Assembly: GCF_030693625.1 (NCBI RefSeq)
Contig: NZ_JAUYAF010000063.1
Coordinates: 1-64,000 of the forward strand
Source of the DNA: Phenylobacterium sp.
Lineage (GTDB): Bacteria > Pseudomonadota > Alphaproteobacteria > Caulobacterales > Caulobacteraceae
DNA: 64,000 nt
Reading direction: 5' to 3'
Shown here piece by piece: positions 1 through 8,301 of the stretch. The position numbers and the translations under genes were made by a program. Under the pieces are notes generated by a model. The model was not told where the DNA came from. It made no database searches and worked only from the letters and a program-made list of their open reading frames with translations. Position 1 is the first letter of the stretch. Every line of letters begins with the position of its first letter.

Positions 1-3
1 CTA

Positions 4-63
4 GAGCCTGATCCGTTGAGGTGGAATCGCTTCGCGATTCCGCCGATGCGGTGGATCAGGCTC
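4..63. repeat. Nested palindromic element (copy 1)
   Basis: Outer arms GAGCCTGATCC (4-14) and GGATCAGGCTC (53-63) are perfect reverse complements. They enclose an inner hairpin, GGAATCGC-TTC-GCGATTCC (23-41). A second element of the same architecture follows 13 bp later, ahead of the first gene. This stem-within-a-stem layout is typical of intergenic palindromic repeats in Alphaproteobacteria. No coding potential is seen in it. Confidence 0.8.
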
Positions 64-76
64 CCAGATTTAAGCG

Positions 77-138
77 AGAGCATGATTCACGCCTGAGCCG
101 GGACCGCTGCGCGGTTCCGTCTCAAGCGATCATGCTCT
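77..138. repeat. Nested palindromic element (copy 2)
   Basis: Outer arms AGAGCATGAT (77-86) and ATCATGCTCT (129-138) are perfect reverse complements. Inside are TGAG/CTCA (94-97 with 121-124) and the hairpin GGGACCGC-TGC-GCGGTTCC (100-118, one G-T pair). It ends 10 bp before the start codon at 149, so it lies in the 5' leader or promoter region of that gene. Confidence 0.8.
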
Positions 139-148
139 AGGACGGGTC

Positions 149-616
149 ATGACCGTCAAGCCCATCGAGATCTTCATCGACGCCGACGCCTGCCCCGTGA
201 AGGACGAGATCTACAAGGTCGCCCAGCGCTATGGACTCAAGACCTGGGTGGTCTCCAACGCCTTCATCATGATCCCCAGGTCATCGATGATCGAGCGGGT
301 GATCGTCGACGCGGGGCCCGACGTGGCCGACGACTGGATCGCCGAGCATGTGGCGCCGGGCGACGTGGCGGTGACCAACGACATTCCCCTGGCCGAGCGG
401 GTGCTGACCGCAGGCGGACACGCGGTGGCGCCCAACGGCAAGCCATTCACGGAGAACTCCATCGGCGCGGCCATCGCCCAGCGGGCCCTGATGGAGCAAT
501 TGCGCTCGACCGGCGACATCATGGGCGGGCCCAAGCCCTTTGACCGCAACGACCGGTCGCGGTTCCTGCAGGCCCTGGACGAGATCATCCAGAAGGAACG
601 CCGCAGGCGGGGCTGA
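149..616 (+). CDS. YaiI/YqxD (DUF188) family protein
   Basis: A 155-residue protein, the normal length for the YaiI/YqxD family of small PIN-like-fold proteins. The N-terminal signature IFIDADACPVKDEIYKVA (residues 8-25) carries the family's conserved acidic residues, and the segment DVAVTNDIPLAERVL with a downstream GKPFTENSIG motif is also diagnostic. The family has no settled function; a nuclease-like role is only inferred from its fold. It is soluble, with no signal peptide or membrane segment. The ATG at 149 is the first start after the palindromes. It is a single gene, followed by another palindrome and then the cytochrome gene on the same strand. Confidence 0.9.
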   Translation: MTVKPIEIFIDADACPVKDEIYKVAQRYGLKTWVVSNAFIMIPRSSMIERVIVDAGPDVADDWIAEHVAPGDVAVTNDIPLAERVLTAGGHAVAPNGKPFTENSIGAAIAQRALMEQLRSTGDIMGGPKPFDRNDRSRFLQALDEIIQKERRRRG

Positions 617-658
617 GCGCTTGCCAATGACGGCGCTTCGAGTAGCTTCCGCCCACCG

Positions 659-708
659 AGAGCCTTTTAGGGTCAGATGGAATCATCTGACCCGTTCAAA
701 TAGGCTCT
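659..708. repeat. Nested palindromic element (copy 3)
   Basis: Outer arms AGAGCCT (659-665) and AGGCTCT (702-708) enclose the hairpin GGGTCAGATG-GAAT-CATCTGACCC (670-693). The architecture matches the two elements at the left edge, while the inner hairpin sequence differs. It lies between the YaiI-like gene and the cytochrome c gene and may act as a terminator for the former. Confidence 0.75.
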
Positions 709-791
709 CATTCAAAAAGACAGGCGCGTCGGACGGGTTAACCGGCCTCCACTTAACCCTGACGCGCTCTAGGCTCTCGAGAGGATTTCCC

Positions 792-1298
792 ATGCGCCAC
801 CTCGCCCTGACGCTCGCCGCCACTGTCGCCGTCATCGGACTTTCGGCCTGCGGGAAGTCGGGCGGGACGGAGAGCGCCTCGACTCCCGCCTCGGCCCCGA
901 CGCCGGCGGCCGCTCCGGAGCTGAGCGACGCCGAGAAGCAGACCCTGCTGGCCGCCCTGCCCGCCCCCTACAACACCGGCGACCTGGCCAACGGCAAGAA
1001 GGTGTTCGCCGTCTGCAAGTCCTGCCACACCATCGTGCCGGGCGGCGCGAACATGACGGGCCCGAACCTCTACGGCATGTTCGGCCGCAAGCCGGGGACC
1101 TCGGAGGGCTACAAGTATTCCGAGGTCGTCAAGGCCGCGACCTTCACCTGGGACGCCGAGCACCTCGACAAGTGGCTGGCCAGTCCCAAGACCTTCATGC
1201 CCGGCACCAAGATGAGCTTCGTGGGGGTGAAGGACGCCAAGGATAGGATCGACCTGATCGCCTATCTGAAGGTCGAGACGGGTTACAAACCGCAGTAG
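792..1298 (+). CDS. Lipoprotein class I cytochrome c
   Basis: A 168-residue protein whose N-terminal hydrophobic segment ends in a lipobox (LSAC, Cys20), so it should be exported and lipid-anchored. An Ala/Pro/Ser-rich linker (about residues 25-48) precedes a cytochrome c domain. The haem site is CKSCH in the segment KVFAVCKSCHT, and the likely distal ligand is the Met in KTFMPGTKMSF. The fold and length fit a monohaem electron carrier of the c552/CycM type. The ATG at 792 follows GAGAGGATTTCC; longer upstream reading is not signal-like. No oxidase genes adjoin it, so its redox partner is unknown. Two TTAACC half-sites (738 and 753) lie upstream. Confidence 0.9.
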   Translation: MRHLALTLAATVAVIGLSACGKSGGTESASTPASAPTPAAAPELSDAEKQTLLAALPAPYNTGDLANGKKVFAVCKSCHTIVPGGANMTGPNLYGMFGRKPGTSEGYKYSEVVKAATFTWDAEHLDKWLASPKTFMPGTKMSFVGVKDAKDRIDLIAYLKVETGYKPQ

Positions 1299-1373
1299 CG
1301 GCCTGCGCGCTCGGAAAGCGCGCGTTTGAAATCAGACAACCTTGACGCGCACCTTGGCGCGGATCACCATAAT

Positions 1374-1548
1374 GGGGTCGAGCTCTTGCAGCATCGATCC
1401 CGATCATCTCCCCCTGGGGTGACGGGCTAGGGGTGCGACTCTCCCGCTGGAGCCGCATCAGCGCCGGCGCGACGCCCCCGTCGTCGCCGGCGCGACCATC
1501 CCAATGACAGTCTCTCCTCCTCCCCGCTTCGGCGGGGAGGCTTTTCGC
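1374..1548 (+). other. Structured intergenic region, possible sRNA or orphan leader
   Basis: The 259 bp between the cytochrome gene and the efflux operon hold no protein gene. They contain successive hairpins: TGCGACTC with GAGCCGCA near 1435-1459, and a GC-rich stem built on CGCCGGCG near 1462-1496. These end in a strong intrinsic terminator on the plus strand. A TTGACG (1342) and CATAAT (1368) pair upstream could be a promoter, but the 20-bp spacing is long. A short reading frame from 1372 begins Met-Gly-Ser-Ser-Ser-Cys-Ser. The layout resembles an sRNA gene or a transcription-attenuation leader, but I do not recognise the family. Confidence 0.3.
1519..1545 (+). terminator. Rho-independent terminator with UUCG loop
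   Basis: CCTCCCCGC-TTCG-GCGGGGAGG (1519-1540) is a perfect 9-bp GC stem capped by the very stable UUCG tetraloop, followed by CTTTT. On the plus strand it ends whatever is transcribed through 1300-1518. It sits 13 bp beyond the minus-strand stop of the RND gene (1558), so it may also help terminate that operon. Confidence 0.75.
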
Positions 1549-1557
1549 GCGACCAGC

Positions 1558-4500
1558 CTATTCGGCGGCGTTCGCAGCGCGCGTCTGCTCGGCGTCCTCG
1601 AAGGCCTCGATGCGGCGCGCGGTGGCCAGGGGAGACTTCGTGAAGCGGGCCAGCATGTTGTAGAAGACCGGCACGATGAACAGGGTGAGCAGGGTCGTGA
1701 AGATGGCCCCGAAGAAGATCACCACCCCGATGGTCTTGCGGCTCTCGCCGCCCGCCCCGCCCCAGACGATCAGCGGCACGGCCCCGGCGGCGGCGGCGAT
1801 CGAGGTCATGATGATGGGACGCAGGCGCAGGGAGGCGCTCTCGATCACCGCCTCGCGGATCGACAGGCCGTCATCGCGAAGCTGGTTGGCGAATTCCACG
1901 ATCAGGATGCCGTTCTTGGCGGCGATGCCCACCAGGATAATCAGCCCGATCTGACTGTAGGTGTTGATCGTCGAGCCTGCGACCAGGAGGCCGAACAGTC
2001 CCCCTAGTACGGCCACAGGCACGGTCAGCATGATCACCGCCGGGTGGATCCAGCTCTCGAACTGCGCGGCCAGGACCAGGAAGACCAGCAACAGGGCCAT
2101 GCCGAAGGCCAGACCCACGGCCCCGCCCGCCTCGAGATAGTCGCGGGCCGTGCCGCCCCACTTCACCGTGGTGCCGGGGCGCTTGGCGACCTCGGCCTGC
2201 AGGAAGCTTACGGCCTCGCCCACCGTGTAGCCGGGGTTGAGCTGCACACTGAGGGTGATGGCCCGCAGGCGGTCGACCCGTGACCGGTCCGGAGTGTCGC
2301 CACGCACCTCGGTGCTGACCACCGAGGACAGGGGCACGGTGGCGCCGGAGTTGGTGCGTACATAGAGGCTGGCCAGGTCGTTCTCGTTCTGGCGATTGGC
2401 GCGGTCGGTCTGCAGGATGACGTCGTATTCCTGGCCATCGCGGATGTAGGTCGTGACCTTGCGCGAGCCGAACATGGTCTCCAGGGCGCGGCCCACCGAC
2501 TGAGCCGAGACCCCCAGGGTCGCCGCCTTGTCGCGGTCCAGGTCCACCAGCAGGCGCGGCGAGGTGGGCTCATAGTCCAGGCGCGGACGGGCCATGCCGG
2601 GATTGGCCTGAACGGCCGCCATCAGCGGCTGGATCAGGCGCTCGATCTCCGGGTACTCGTTGCCGACCACGATCAGATCGACACTGCCGCCGCCGCCGCC
2701 GCCGCGCTGCAGGCTCGGACGGACCGAGGCGATGGCGCGGATGGCGGTGATCTTGGAGAAGTCCTTGTTGAGCTGGGCGGCCAGGTCTGGTGAGCTGATC
2801 TTGTGCTCGGCGTCATCGGGCAGGGCGGCGTTGGCGTTGCCAGTGTTGAACTGGTTCTGACCAAAGCGCGGCACCCCCAGGGTGTAGCGGCTGATCGTGC
2901 CGTCCTTCAGCAGCTCCTGTAGGCGGGCCTCCACCAGCTTGGCGGCCGGCAAGGTGTAGTCGTAACCGGCGCCTTCCGGGCCTTGCATGTTGATATCGAC
3001 GCGGCCCCGGTCTTCGTCGGGCACCAGCTCGCGCGGCAGGACGGTGAACAGGGCGAAGGCCAGTCCGGCCAGGACCGCGACCAGGGCCACGGTGGCCACC
3101 GAGGCCGAGCGGCGGCCCAGCATGGCGTCCAGAGAGGCGTGGTAGGAGTTGCGCAGCTTGGTCATGCCGGCATCCACGCGCCGGGCGATGAAGCCCTCGC
3201 CATGGGCCGGGCGCAGCAGCTTGGAGGCCAGCATCGGCGAGAGGCTAAGCGCCAGCAGGGCCGAGAAGGCCACCGCCGCGGTGATGGCCACGGCCAGCTC
3301 CACGAACAGCTTGCCGATATAGCCCGGCAGGAACATCAGCGGCGCGAACACTGCGATCAGCACGATGGTGGTGGCCACCACCGCGAAGAACACCTGCCGC
3401 GCGCCGCGCTGGGCGGCGACCACGGGAGGCTCACCCTCGTCCACGCGGCGCTGAATGTTCTCCACCACGACGATGGCGTCATCCACCACCAGACCGATGG
3501 CCAGCACCAGGGCCAGCAGGGTCAGCAGGTTGATGGAGAATCCGAGCGGGGCCAGGATGATGAAGGTCGACAGGATGCAGATCGGCGCCACGACGGAGGG
3601 GATGATCGCCGCCCGCCATGTGCCCAGGAAGACGAAGTTCACCAGCGCCACCAGCGCCAGCGAGATCCCCATGGTGATCCACACTTCCTCGATGGCGTGC
3701 TTGGTGAAGACGGTGAAGTCGACCCCGACCTCCAGCTTGGTGCCCGGCGGCAGGGACCTGTTGATCTCCGGCAGCTGATCGCTGACGCCCTTGGAGATAT
3801 CCAGATCGTTGGCCTGGGACTGGCGGGTGATGGCGATGCCGACCATGTCGCGGCCGTTGGAACGGAAAACGCGCCGACGTTCGTCGGCCCCTTCCTCGAT
3901 CCGCGCGATGTCGCCCAGGCGGGTGACATAGGCGTTCTGGCCCCGGTCGGCGGCGGTGACGGCGCCGTCGGCGCTCGCGGTGGAGCCGAGCGCGCCGGCC
4001 GAGCCGGCGACGCTGGTGGAGACGACGGCGGCGGCGCGGGCCGCCGAGGTCACAGGCAGCTCGCGGAACTGGGCGGGGGTGGAATAGCCGCGGGCGACGC
4101 GGATCGTGAAGTCCTTGGCGGGCGCCTCCAGGGCGCCGGCCGGCAGCTCCAGATTCTGGGCGTTCAGGGCGCTCTCGACGTCATCGACCGTGATGCCGCG
4201 CGACGCCATGGCCAGCGGATCGAGCCAGATGCGCATGGAATAGAGCTGGCTGCCGCCAAGCCGGACCTGGGCGACACCGGGGATGGTGGAGATGCGTTCC
4301 ACCAGATAGCGGTTGGCGTAGTCGGAGAGCTGCAGGCGGTTCAGGGTCGTGGACGAAAACGCCAGGAACATGATTGGCGAGGCGTCGGCGTCCGCCTTGG
4401 CGATCTGCGGCGGATCGGCCTGGTCGGGAAGCTGCGAGGTCACCCGGCTGACGGCGTCGCGCACGTCGTTGGCCGCGGTGTCCAGATCGCGATCCAGGGT

Positions 4501-4785
4501 GAAGGACACGTTGATCCGCGAGGTGCCGTCCCGTGAGGACGAGTTCACCCGGTCGATACCCTGAATGCCGGCCACCTGGCGCTCGATCACCTCAGTGATC
4601 CGCTCCTCGACGACTTCGGCCGAGGCGCCGCGATAGGTGGTGGAGACTGAGACCACCGGCGGATCAACGCTGGGCAGCTCGCGCACCGACAGCGAGGTGA
4701 AGCAGGCCAGCCCCACCACGCACAGGATGATCGACGCCACGGCGGCGAGCACCGGGCGGCGGACGGAGATGTCGGAGAGCATCAT
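1558..4785 (-). CDS. RND (HAE1 family) efflux pump inner-membrane protein
   Basis: A 1075-residue AcrB-like protein, full length for the hydrophobe/amphiphile efflux family. It begins MMLSDISVRRPVLAAV, giving TM1. The TM4 proton-relay signature reads GLVVDDAIVVVENIQR, with the paired Asp, and the large periplasmic porter loops and C-terminal membrane bundle are present. It should export drugs or toxic amphiphiles by proton antiport as a trimer. Its ATG overlaps the stop of the upstream adaptor gene by ATGA (4782-4785), so the two are translationally coupled. No outer-membrane factor (TolC/OprM type) lies nearby and must be supplied from elsewhere. The substrate cannot be told from sequence. 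Confidence 0.95.
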   Translation of the reverse strand: MMLSDISVRRPVLAAVASIILCVVGLACFTSLSVRELPSVDPPVVSVSTTYRGASAEVVEERITEVIERQVAGIQGIDRVNSSSRDGTSRINVSFTLDRDLDTAANDVRDAVSRVTSQLPDQADPPQIAKADADASPIMFLAFSSTTLNRLQLSDYANRYLVERISTIPGVAQVRLGGSQLYSMRIWLDPLAMASRGITVDDVESALNAQNLELPAGALEAPAKDFTIRVARGYSTPAQFRELPVTSAARAAAVVSTSVAGSAGALGSTASADGAVTAADRGQNAYVTRLGDIARIEEGADERRRVFRSNGRDMVGIAITRQSQANDLDISKGVSDQLPEINRSLPPGTKLEVGVDFTVFTKHAIEEVWITMGISLALVALVNFVFLGTWRAAIIPSVVAPICILSTFIILAPLGFSINLLTLLALVLAIGLVVDDAIVVVENIQRRVDEGEPPVVAAQRGARQVFFAVVATTIVLIAVFAPLMFLPGYIGKLFVELAVAITAAVAFSALLALSLSPMLASKLLRPAHGEGFIARRVDAGMTKLRNSYHASLDAMLGRRSASVATVALVAVLAGLAFALFTVLPRELVPDEDRGRVDINMQGPEGAGYDYTLPAAKLVEARLQELLKDGTISRYTLGVPRFGQNQFNTGNANAALPDDAEHKISSPDLAAQLNKDFSKITAIRAIASVRPSLQRGGGGGGSVDLIVVGNEYPEIERLIQPLMAAVQANPGMARPRLDYEPTSPRLLVDLDRDKAATLGVSAQSVGRALETMFGSRKVTTYIRDGQEYDVILQTDRANRQNENDLASLYVRTNSGATVPLSSVVSTEVRGDTPDRSRVDRLRAITLSVQLNPGYTVGEAVSFLQAEVAKRPGTTVKWGGTARDYLEAGGAVGLAFGMALLLVFLVLAAQFESWIHPAVIMLTVPVAVLGGLFGLLVAGSTINTYSQIGLIILVGIAAKNGILIVEFANQLRDDGLSIREAVIESASLRLRPIIMTSIAAAAGAVPLIVWGGAGGESRKTIGVVIFFGAIFTTLLTLFIVPVFYNMLARFTKSPLATARRIEAFEDAEQTRAANAAE

Positions 4786-6017
4786 GGCGCGGGACGGCGG
4801 GCGGCTCCGCCCGCTCCCGGAGGCCCGCCGGAGCCCACCGGCTTCACGGCCTGGTTCGGCTGGATCTTGTTGAGGCCGTCGCCCACGACCCGGTCGCCGG
4901 CGGCCACGCCGTCCTTCAGCTCGACGAAGCCGTCCTGGCGCACGCCGGTGACCACCGGGCGCTGCTCAGCCACCGTGCGGTCGCCCTGTTTTGCCAGGAC
5001 ATAGACGAAGGCCTTGTCACCCTGGACGGAGACCGCCGATTCCGGAGCCGAGAGCCCCTGGCGGCCGCCTTGGGCGACGGCGACCCGCATCATCATTCCG
5101 GGTTTCAAGCGACGGTCCGGATTGGGAAACTCGGCGCGGGCCGTGAGCGCGCGGGTCCGCTCGTCGATGCGGGTGTCCAGCAGGGCGATGCGGCCCTGGA
5201 CGACTTCGCCCGGATAGGCGTCGACCCGCGCGGTGACGGCCTGCCCCTGGCGGACGGAAGCGATGTAGCGGTCGGGCACCTGGAAATCGACGCGGATGGC
5301 GCTGGTGTCGTCCAGGGTGACGATCGCCGAGCCGGGATTGATGAGGGCGCCTGGGGTGATGTCGGTCAGGCCCACGACGCCGGCGAAGGGGGCGCGGATC
5401 AGCCGGTCGCCCTGGCGGGCCTGGGCGGCGGCGACATTGGCCTTGGCCGAGAGATAGTTGGCTTCGTACTGGTCGATCATCGCCTTGGAGGCGAAGCCCT
5501 GCTGGCCCAGGGTCTTGTAACGGTCATAGGCGCGCTGCGACTGGACCAGGCTCGCCTGGGCCTGGGCGAGGCCGGCGTCCTGCTCGGTGTCCTTCAACTC
5601 AACCAGAACCGCGCCGCGGCTGACCGACTGACCGGGCGAAAAGCGTACCCGTTCAACAAGCTGGGTCGCCGCCGCGGTCAGGGTGACCGACTGGCGACCC
5701 TTGGCCACGCCGATCACTTCGATGGTGTCGGTGAAGAGCCGGGACTGGATGACCGCCACGGCGACATCGGCCGGACCGCCCATGCCGCCCCGGCCGCCAC
5801 CGCCGCCTGGACGACCACCCGGCCCGCCACCCGGGCCCTGCGTCATGGCCACGCCAGGCGGACCCCCAGGCCCCTGCTTCTTGCCGAGGGTCAGCTTGTA
5901 GGCGCCCGCGACCAGCATGAGGATCAGCACAAGGATCGCGCCGGTGAGGAAGAAGTGGCGTCGTAACAAGCGGGGGGACTCCGTCGCCTCGATAATGCGG
6001 GCGGCCAGTGGGTTCAA
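4782..6017 (-). CDS. RND efflux periplasmic adaptor (HlyD/AcrA type)
   Basis: A 411-residue membrane-fusion protein. It has a membrane anchor at about residues 22-42, a Gly/Pro-rich linker (about 48-80), a barrel-sandwich/lipoyl region flanking an alpha-hairpin (AQASLVQSQRAYDRYKTLGQ), then beta-barrel and membrane-proximal domains. It bridges the RND pump and an outer-membrane channel. The only start in this frame downstream of an in-frame stop and upstream of the membrane anchor is TTG at 6017; the next ATG lies inside the anchor. The start is therefore unusual, and weak initiation is likely. It is first in a two-gene operon with the pump. Confidence 0.9.
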   Translation of the reverse strand: MNPLAARIIEATESPRLLRRHFFLTGAILVLILMLVAGAYKLTLGKKQGPGGPPGVAMTQGPGGGPGGRPGGGGGRGGMGGPADVAVAVIQSRLFTDTIEVIGVAKGRQSVTLTAAATQLVERVRFSPGQSVSRGAVLVELKDTEQDAGLAQAQASLVQSQRAYDRYKTLGQQGFASKAMIDQYEANYLSAKANVAAAQARQGDRLIRAPFAGVVGLTDITPGALINPGSAIVTLDDTSAIRVDFQVPDRYIASVRQGQAVTARVDAYPGEVVQGRIALLDTRIDERTRALTARAEFPNPDRRLKPGMMMRVAVAQGGRQGLSAPESAVSVQGDKAFVYVLAKQGDRTVAEQRPVVTGVRQDGFVELKDGVAAGDRVVGDGLNKIQPNQAVKPVGSGGPPGAGGAARRPAP

Positions 6018-6165
6018 AGTCGAGCGGTCTTATGGCTTCCAGCTAGCGCCCGTCCAGTGACAGAACGATGGCTGTACGTGTCTGGTCGGAAATAGACCGC
6101 GGTTACACCGTGTAATCGCCGCATTTGATCGACGATAGCCTTTGAATCAACCGGTTAGCGCCAAG

Positions 6166-6192
6166 AAAAAGGGCGCCGGTCACCCGGCGCCC
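6166..6192 (-). terminator. Rho-independent terminator downstream of the aldolase-like gene
   Basis: GGGCGCCGG-TCAC-CCGGCGCCC (6171-6192) forms a 9-bp GC stem. On the minus strand the hairpin is followed by five T residues (plus-strand A5 at 6166-6170). It lies about 107 bp past the stop of the class II aldolase-like gene (6299) and before the efflux operon promoter. Confidence 0.75.
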
Positions 6193-6298
6193 AGAGACTG
6201 TCGTTCGCCGGAATCGTCCCGGCCCGGACCTTGTCGGGCCGCCACCCCGCCGCGTGAGGAATCAGCGGCGGGCGGCGGGCGAACGGGCTGGCCACCAG

Positions 6299-7069
6299 TT
6301 AGGCGTCGTAACCCGGCAGTTCACGGTCCAGGCGGCGCAGGGCGCCGGGCCAGCCCAGCTTGCCGCCGATGCCGCGCATCACCTGCCCCTTGACCTCCAA
6401 CTGGGCGGCCTCGGGGGCGAACAGCACGTTCTCCCGGCCCGCCGACAGCGCCTTTACCTGCATCTGGCAGGCGCGCTCCAGGTAGTACATGCCCGTCCAG
6501 CAGTCAGCGGCGCTCTCGCCCACGGACAGGGTGCCGTGGTTGCGCAGCAGCATGAGGGTCTTGGCGCCGATATCGGCCACGAGACGCTCGCGCTCGTCCA
6601 GGTTCAGGGCGATGCCCTCATAGTCATGATAGGCCAGCCGCGGCAGGACGATGCAGGCGTGCTGCGAAAGGGGCAGCAGGCCCTCCTTCTGGGCGGCGAC
6701 CGCGACGCCGTCGTCGGAGTGCAGGTGCATCACGAACTTGGCGTCTTCGCGCGCGGCGTGGATCGCCGAGTGGATGGTGAAGCCCGCCGGGTTGATGAAG
6801 TAGGGCGTCTCCTGGAGAATCTTGCCGTCCAGGTCGATCTTCACCAGGGACGAGGCGGTCATCTCGCCGAAATACATGCCGTAGGGATTGATCAGAAAAT
6901 GGTGATCTGGGCCCGGAATGCGGGCCGAGATGTGGGTGTAGATCATGTCGTCCCACCCGTAGAGCGCCACCAGGCGATACAGGGCGGCGAGATCGACCCG
7001 CGCTTCCCATTCCTCGGCGCTGACCTTGCCCTTGAGCGAATTAGCGCCTGCAAGCGAACCATCGGCCAT
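6299..7069 (-). CDS. Class II aldolase/adducin family protein
   Basis: A 256-residue protein spanning one class II aldolase/adducin domain. Zinc-site elements are visible: MHLHSDDG, giving the His-X-His pair, and a later His in LRNHGTLSVGE. The segment IYTHISARIPG matches the N-terminal part of the fold. Characterised members include fuculose- and ribulose-phosphate aldolases and epimerases, but many relatives near catabolic genes are uncharacterised, so the substrate is not assigned. Start ATG 7069. It is monocistronic, with a terminator about 110 bp downstream. Confidence 0.85.
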   Translation of the reverse strand: MADGSLAGANSLKGKVSAEEWEARVDLAALYRLVALYGWDDMIYTHISARIPGPDHHFLINPYGMYFGEMTASSLVKIDLDGKILQETPYFINPAGFTIHSAIHAAREDAKFVMHLHSDDGVAVAAQKEGLLPLSQHACIVLPRLAYHDYEGIALNLDERERLVADIGAKTLMLLRNHGTLSVGESAADCWTGMYYLERACQMQVKALSAGRENVLFAPEAAQLEVKGQVMRGIGGKLGWPGALRRLDRELPGYDA

Positions 7070-7146
7070 GACAGCCTCCCTCGTCTTATCGTTTGTGATC
7101 GTTGTTCATAGGGTCGCGCCCCAGCGCCCTAGCGTCAAGGCCGCGC

Positions 7147-8202
7147 TCAGATCGACGCCAGCCGACGGATCTCCGCCGTTGCCGCCTCCTGGTTGGCGGC
7201 GCCGAGATCGGCGAGTTCAACGATGCCCAGCCGCGGCCGCTCGTCCTTGCGGGCGGAGCGGTCGTAGGCCGGGTCGTAGTGGTGCTCCATCAGGGCGCCC
7301 GCCAGATCCTCAAAGGCGCCGGCGTCGGCCAGGCCGCGCCAGTTCTCCAGCCGCTTCTGGCCGGGATAGACCGGCAGGCGGGAAAAGGCCTCCTCCAGCT
7401 CGGCGCGGTCGGCGATCACGTCGCGATAGGCCTCCACCAGATAGCGGGCGCGGGCCTCGCGGGGCGCCTGGATCACGATGCGCGGCGCGGTCTGCATGGC
7501 CTTCCAGACCGCCGGCGGGGTCATGCGCTCGCCGATCTTGCTGGATTCCGCCTCCACCACGATCGGCCGCGAGGGATCGAGCTGGTCCAGCGCCGCGAGC
7601 AGGCGGCTCTCAAACAGCTTCTGGCTGGGCTGGGGGTGTCCCGCCACCGCGCCGAACAGCGAGCCGCGGTGCGACGCCAGGGCTTCCAGGTCGAGGGTTT
7701 GAACCCCCTGCCCCGCCAGACGCGCCAGGATTTCGGTCTTCGCGGTGCCTGTATGGCCATCCAGCAGGACCAGATTCAGCGCCGGCGCCTCGTCATAGAG
7801 GCGGGCGTTCACCGCGCGGCGGTAGGTCTTGTAGCCCCCGGTCAGCAGCCAGACCGGCCAGCCCACCTGCGACAGGATGGTGGCCATGGCGGTGGACCTC
7901 TGGCCGCCGCGCCAGCAATAGATCAGCGGCTGGAAGCTGGCGGGCCGATCGGCCAGGGCGTTTTCAAGATGACGGGCGATGTTGCGCGCCACGAGGGCGG
8001 CGCCGATGCGCCGCGCCAGGAAGCGCGACTCCTGGACATAGATGGTCCCGACCTCCGCGCGCTCCGCGTCATCAAGAACCGGCAGGTTCTCGGCGCCGGG
8101 CACGTGGTCCTCGGCGAACTCGCCCGGGCTGCGCACGTCGATGATCGCATCGAAGCGGGCGAGCGACGGGGCGTCGACCGCCTCGGTGAGCTGGATTCCC
8201 AT
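7147..8202 (-). CDS. mnmH: tRNA 2-selenouridine synthase MnmH
   Basis: A 351-residue protein with the family's two parts. An N-terminal rhodanese domain carries the catalytic Cys96 in [11 protein letters not shown]-terminal P-loop domain carries the Walker A motif GHTGTAKT (149-156). MnmH (SelU/YbbB) converts 2-thiouridine at wobble position 34 of certain tRNAs to 2-selenouridine through a geranylated intermediate, using selenophosphate. It is transcribed away from selD, which makes that selenophosphate, across a 99-bp intergenic region. The pairing strongly supports the assignment. Length and motifs look intact. Confidence 0.95.
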   Translation of the reverse strand: MGIQLTEAVDAPSLARFDAIIDVRSPGEFAEDHVPGAENLPVLDDAERAEVGTIYVQESRFLARRIGAALVARNIARHLENALADRPASFQPLIYCWRGGQRSTAMATILSQVGWPVWLLTGGYKTYRRAVNARLYDEAPALNLVLLDGHTGTAKTEILARLAGQGVQTLDLEALASHRGSLFGAVAGHPQPSQKLFESRLLAALDQLDPSRPIVVEAESSKIGERMTPPAVWKAMQTAPRIVIQAPREARARYLVEAYRDVIADRAELEEAFSRLPVYPGQKRLENWRGLADAGAFEDLAGALMEHHYDPAYDRSARKDERPRLGIVELADLGAANQEAATAEIRRLASI

Positions 8203-8301
8203 GGCCGACTGTTAGCACCGCGCGCGCCGCTGTGGCGAGACTGGTCCGACGCTGTGGCGCGGACTAAGAGGTTGGCAGGTTCCCCTGTCCGAGAGTTATC
8301 C

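Noticed and set aside
738-757. Two TTAACC repeats upstream of the cytochrome gene as a CtrA site
   Set aside because: The two TTAA elements are spaced by 11 bp, not 7, so this does not match the full CtrA consensus. They may be half-sites only.
2983-4536. A 517-codon plus-strand frame inside the RND pump gene
   Set aside because: It is an antisense shadow, rich in His, Gln, Asp and Gly, with no recognisable fold.
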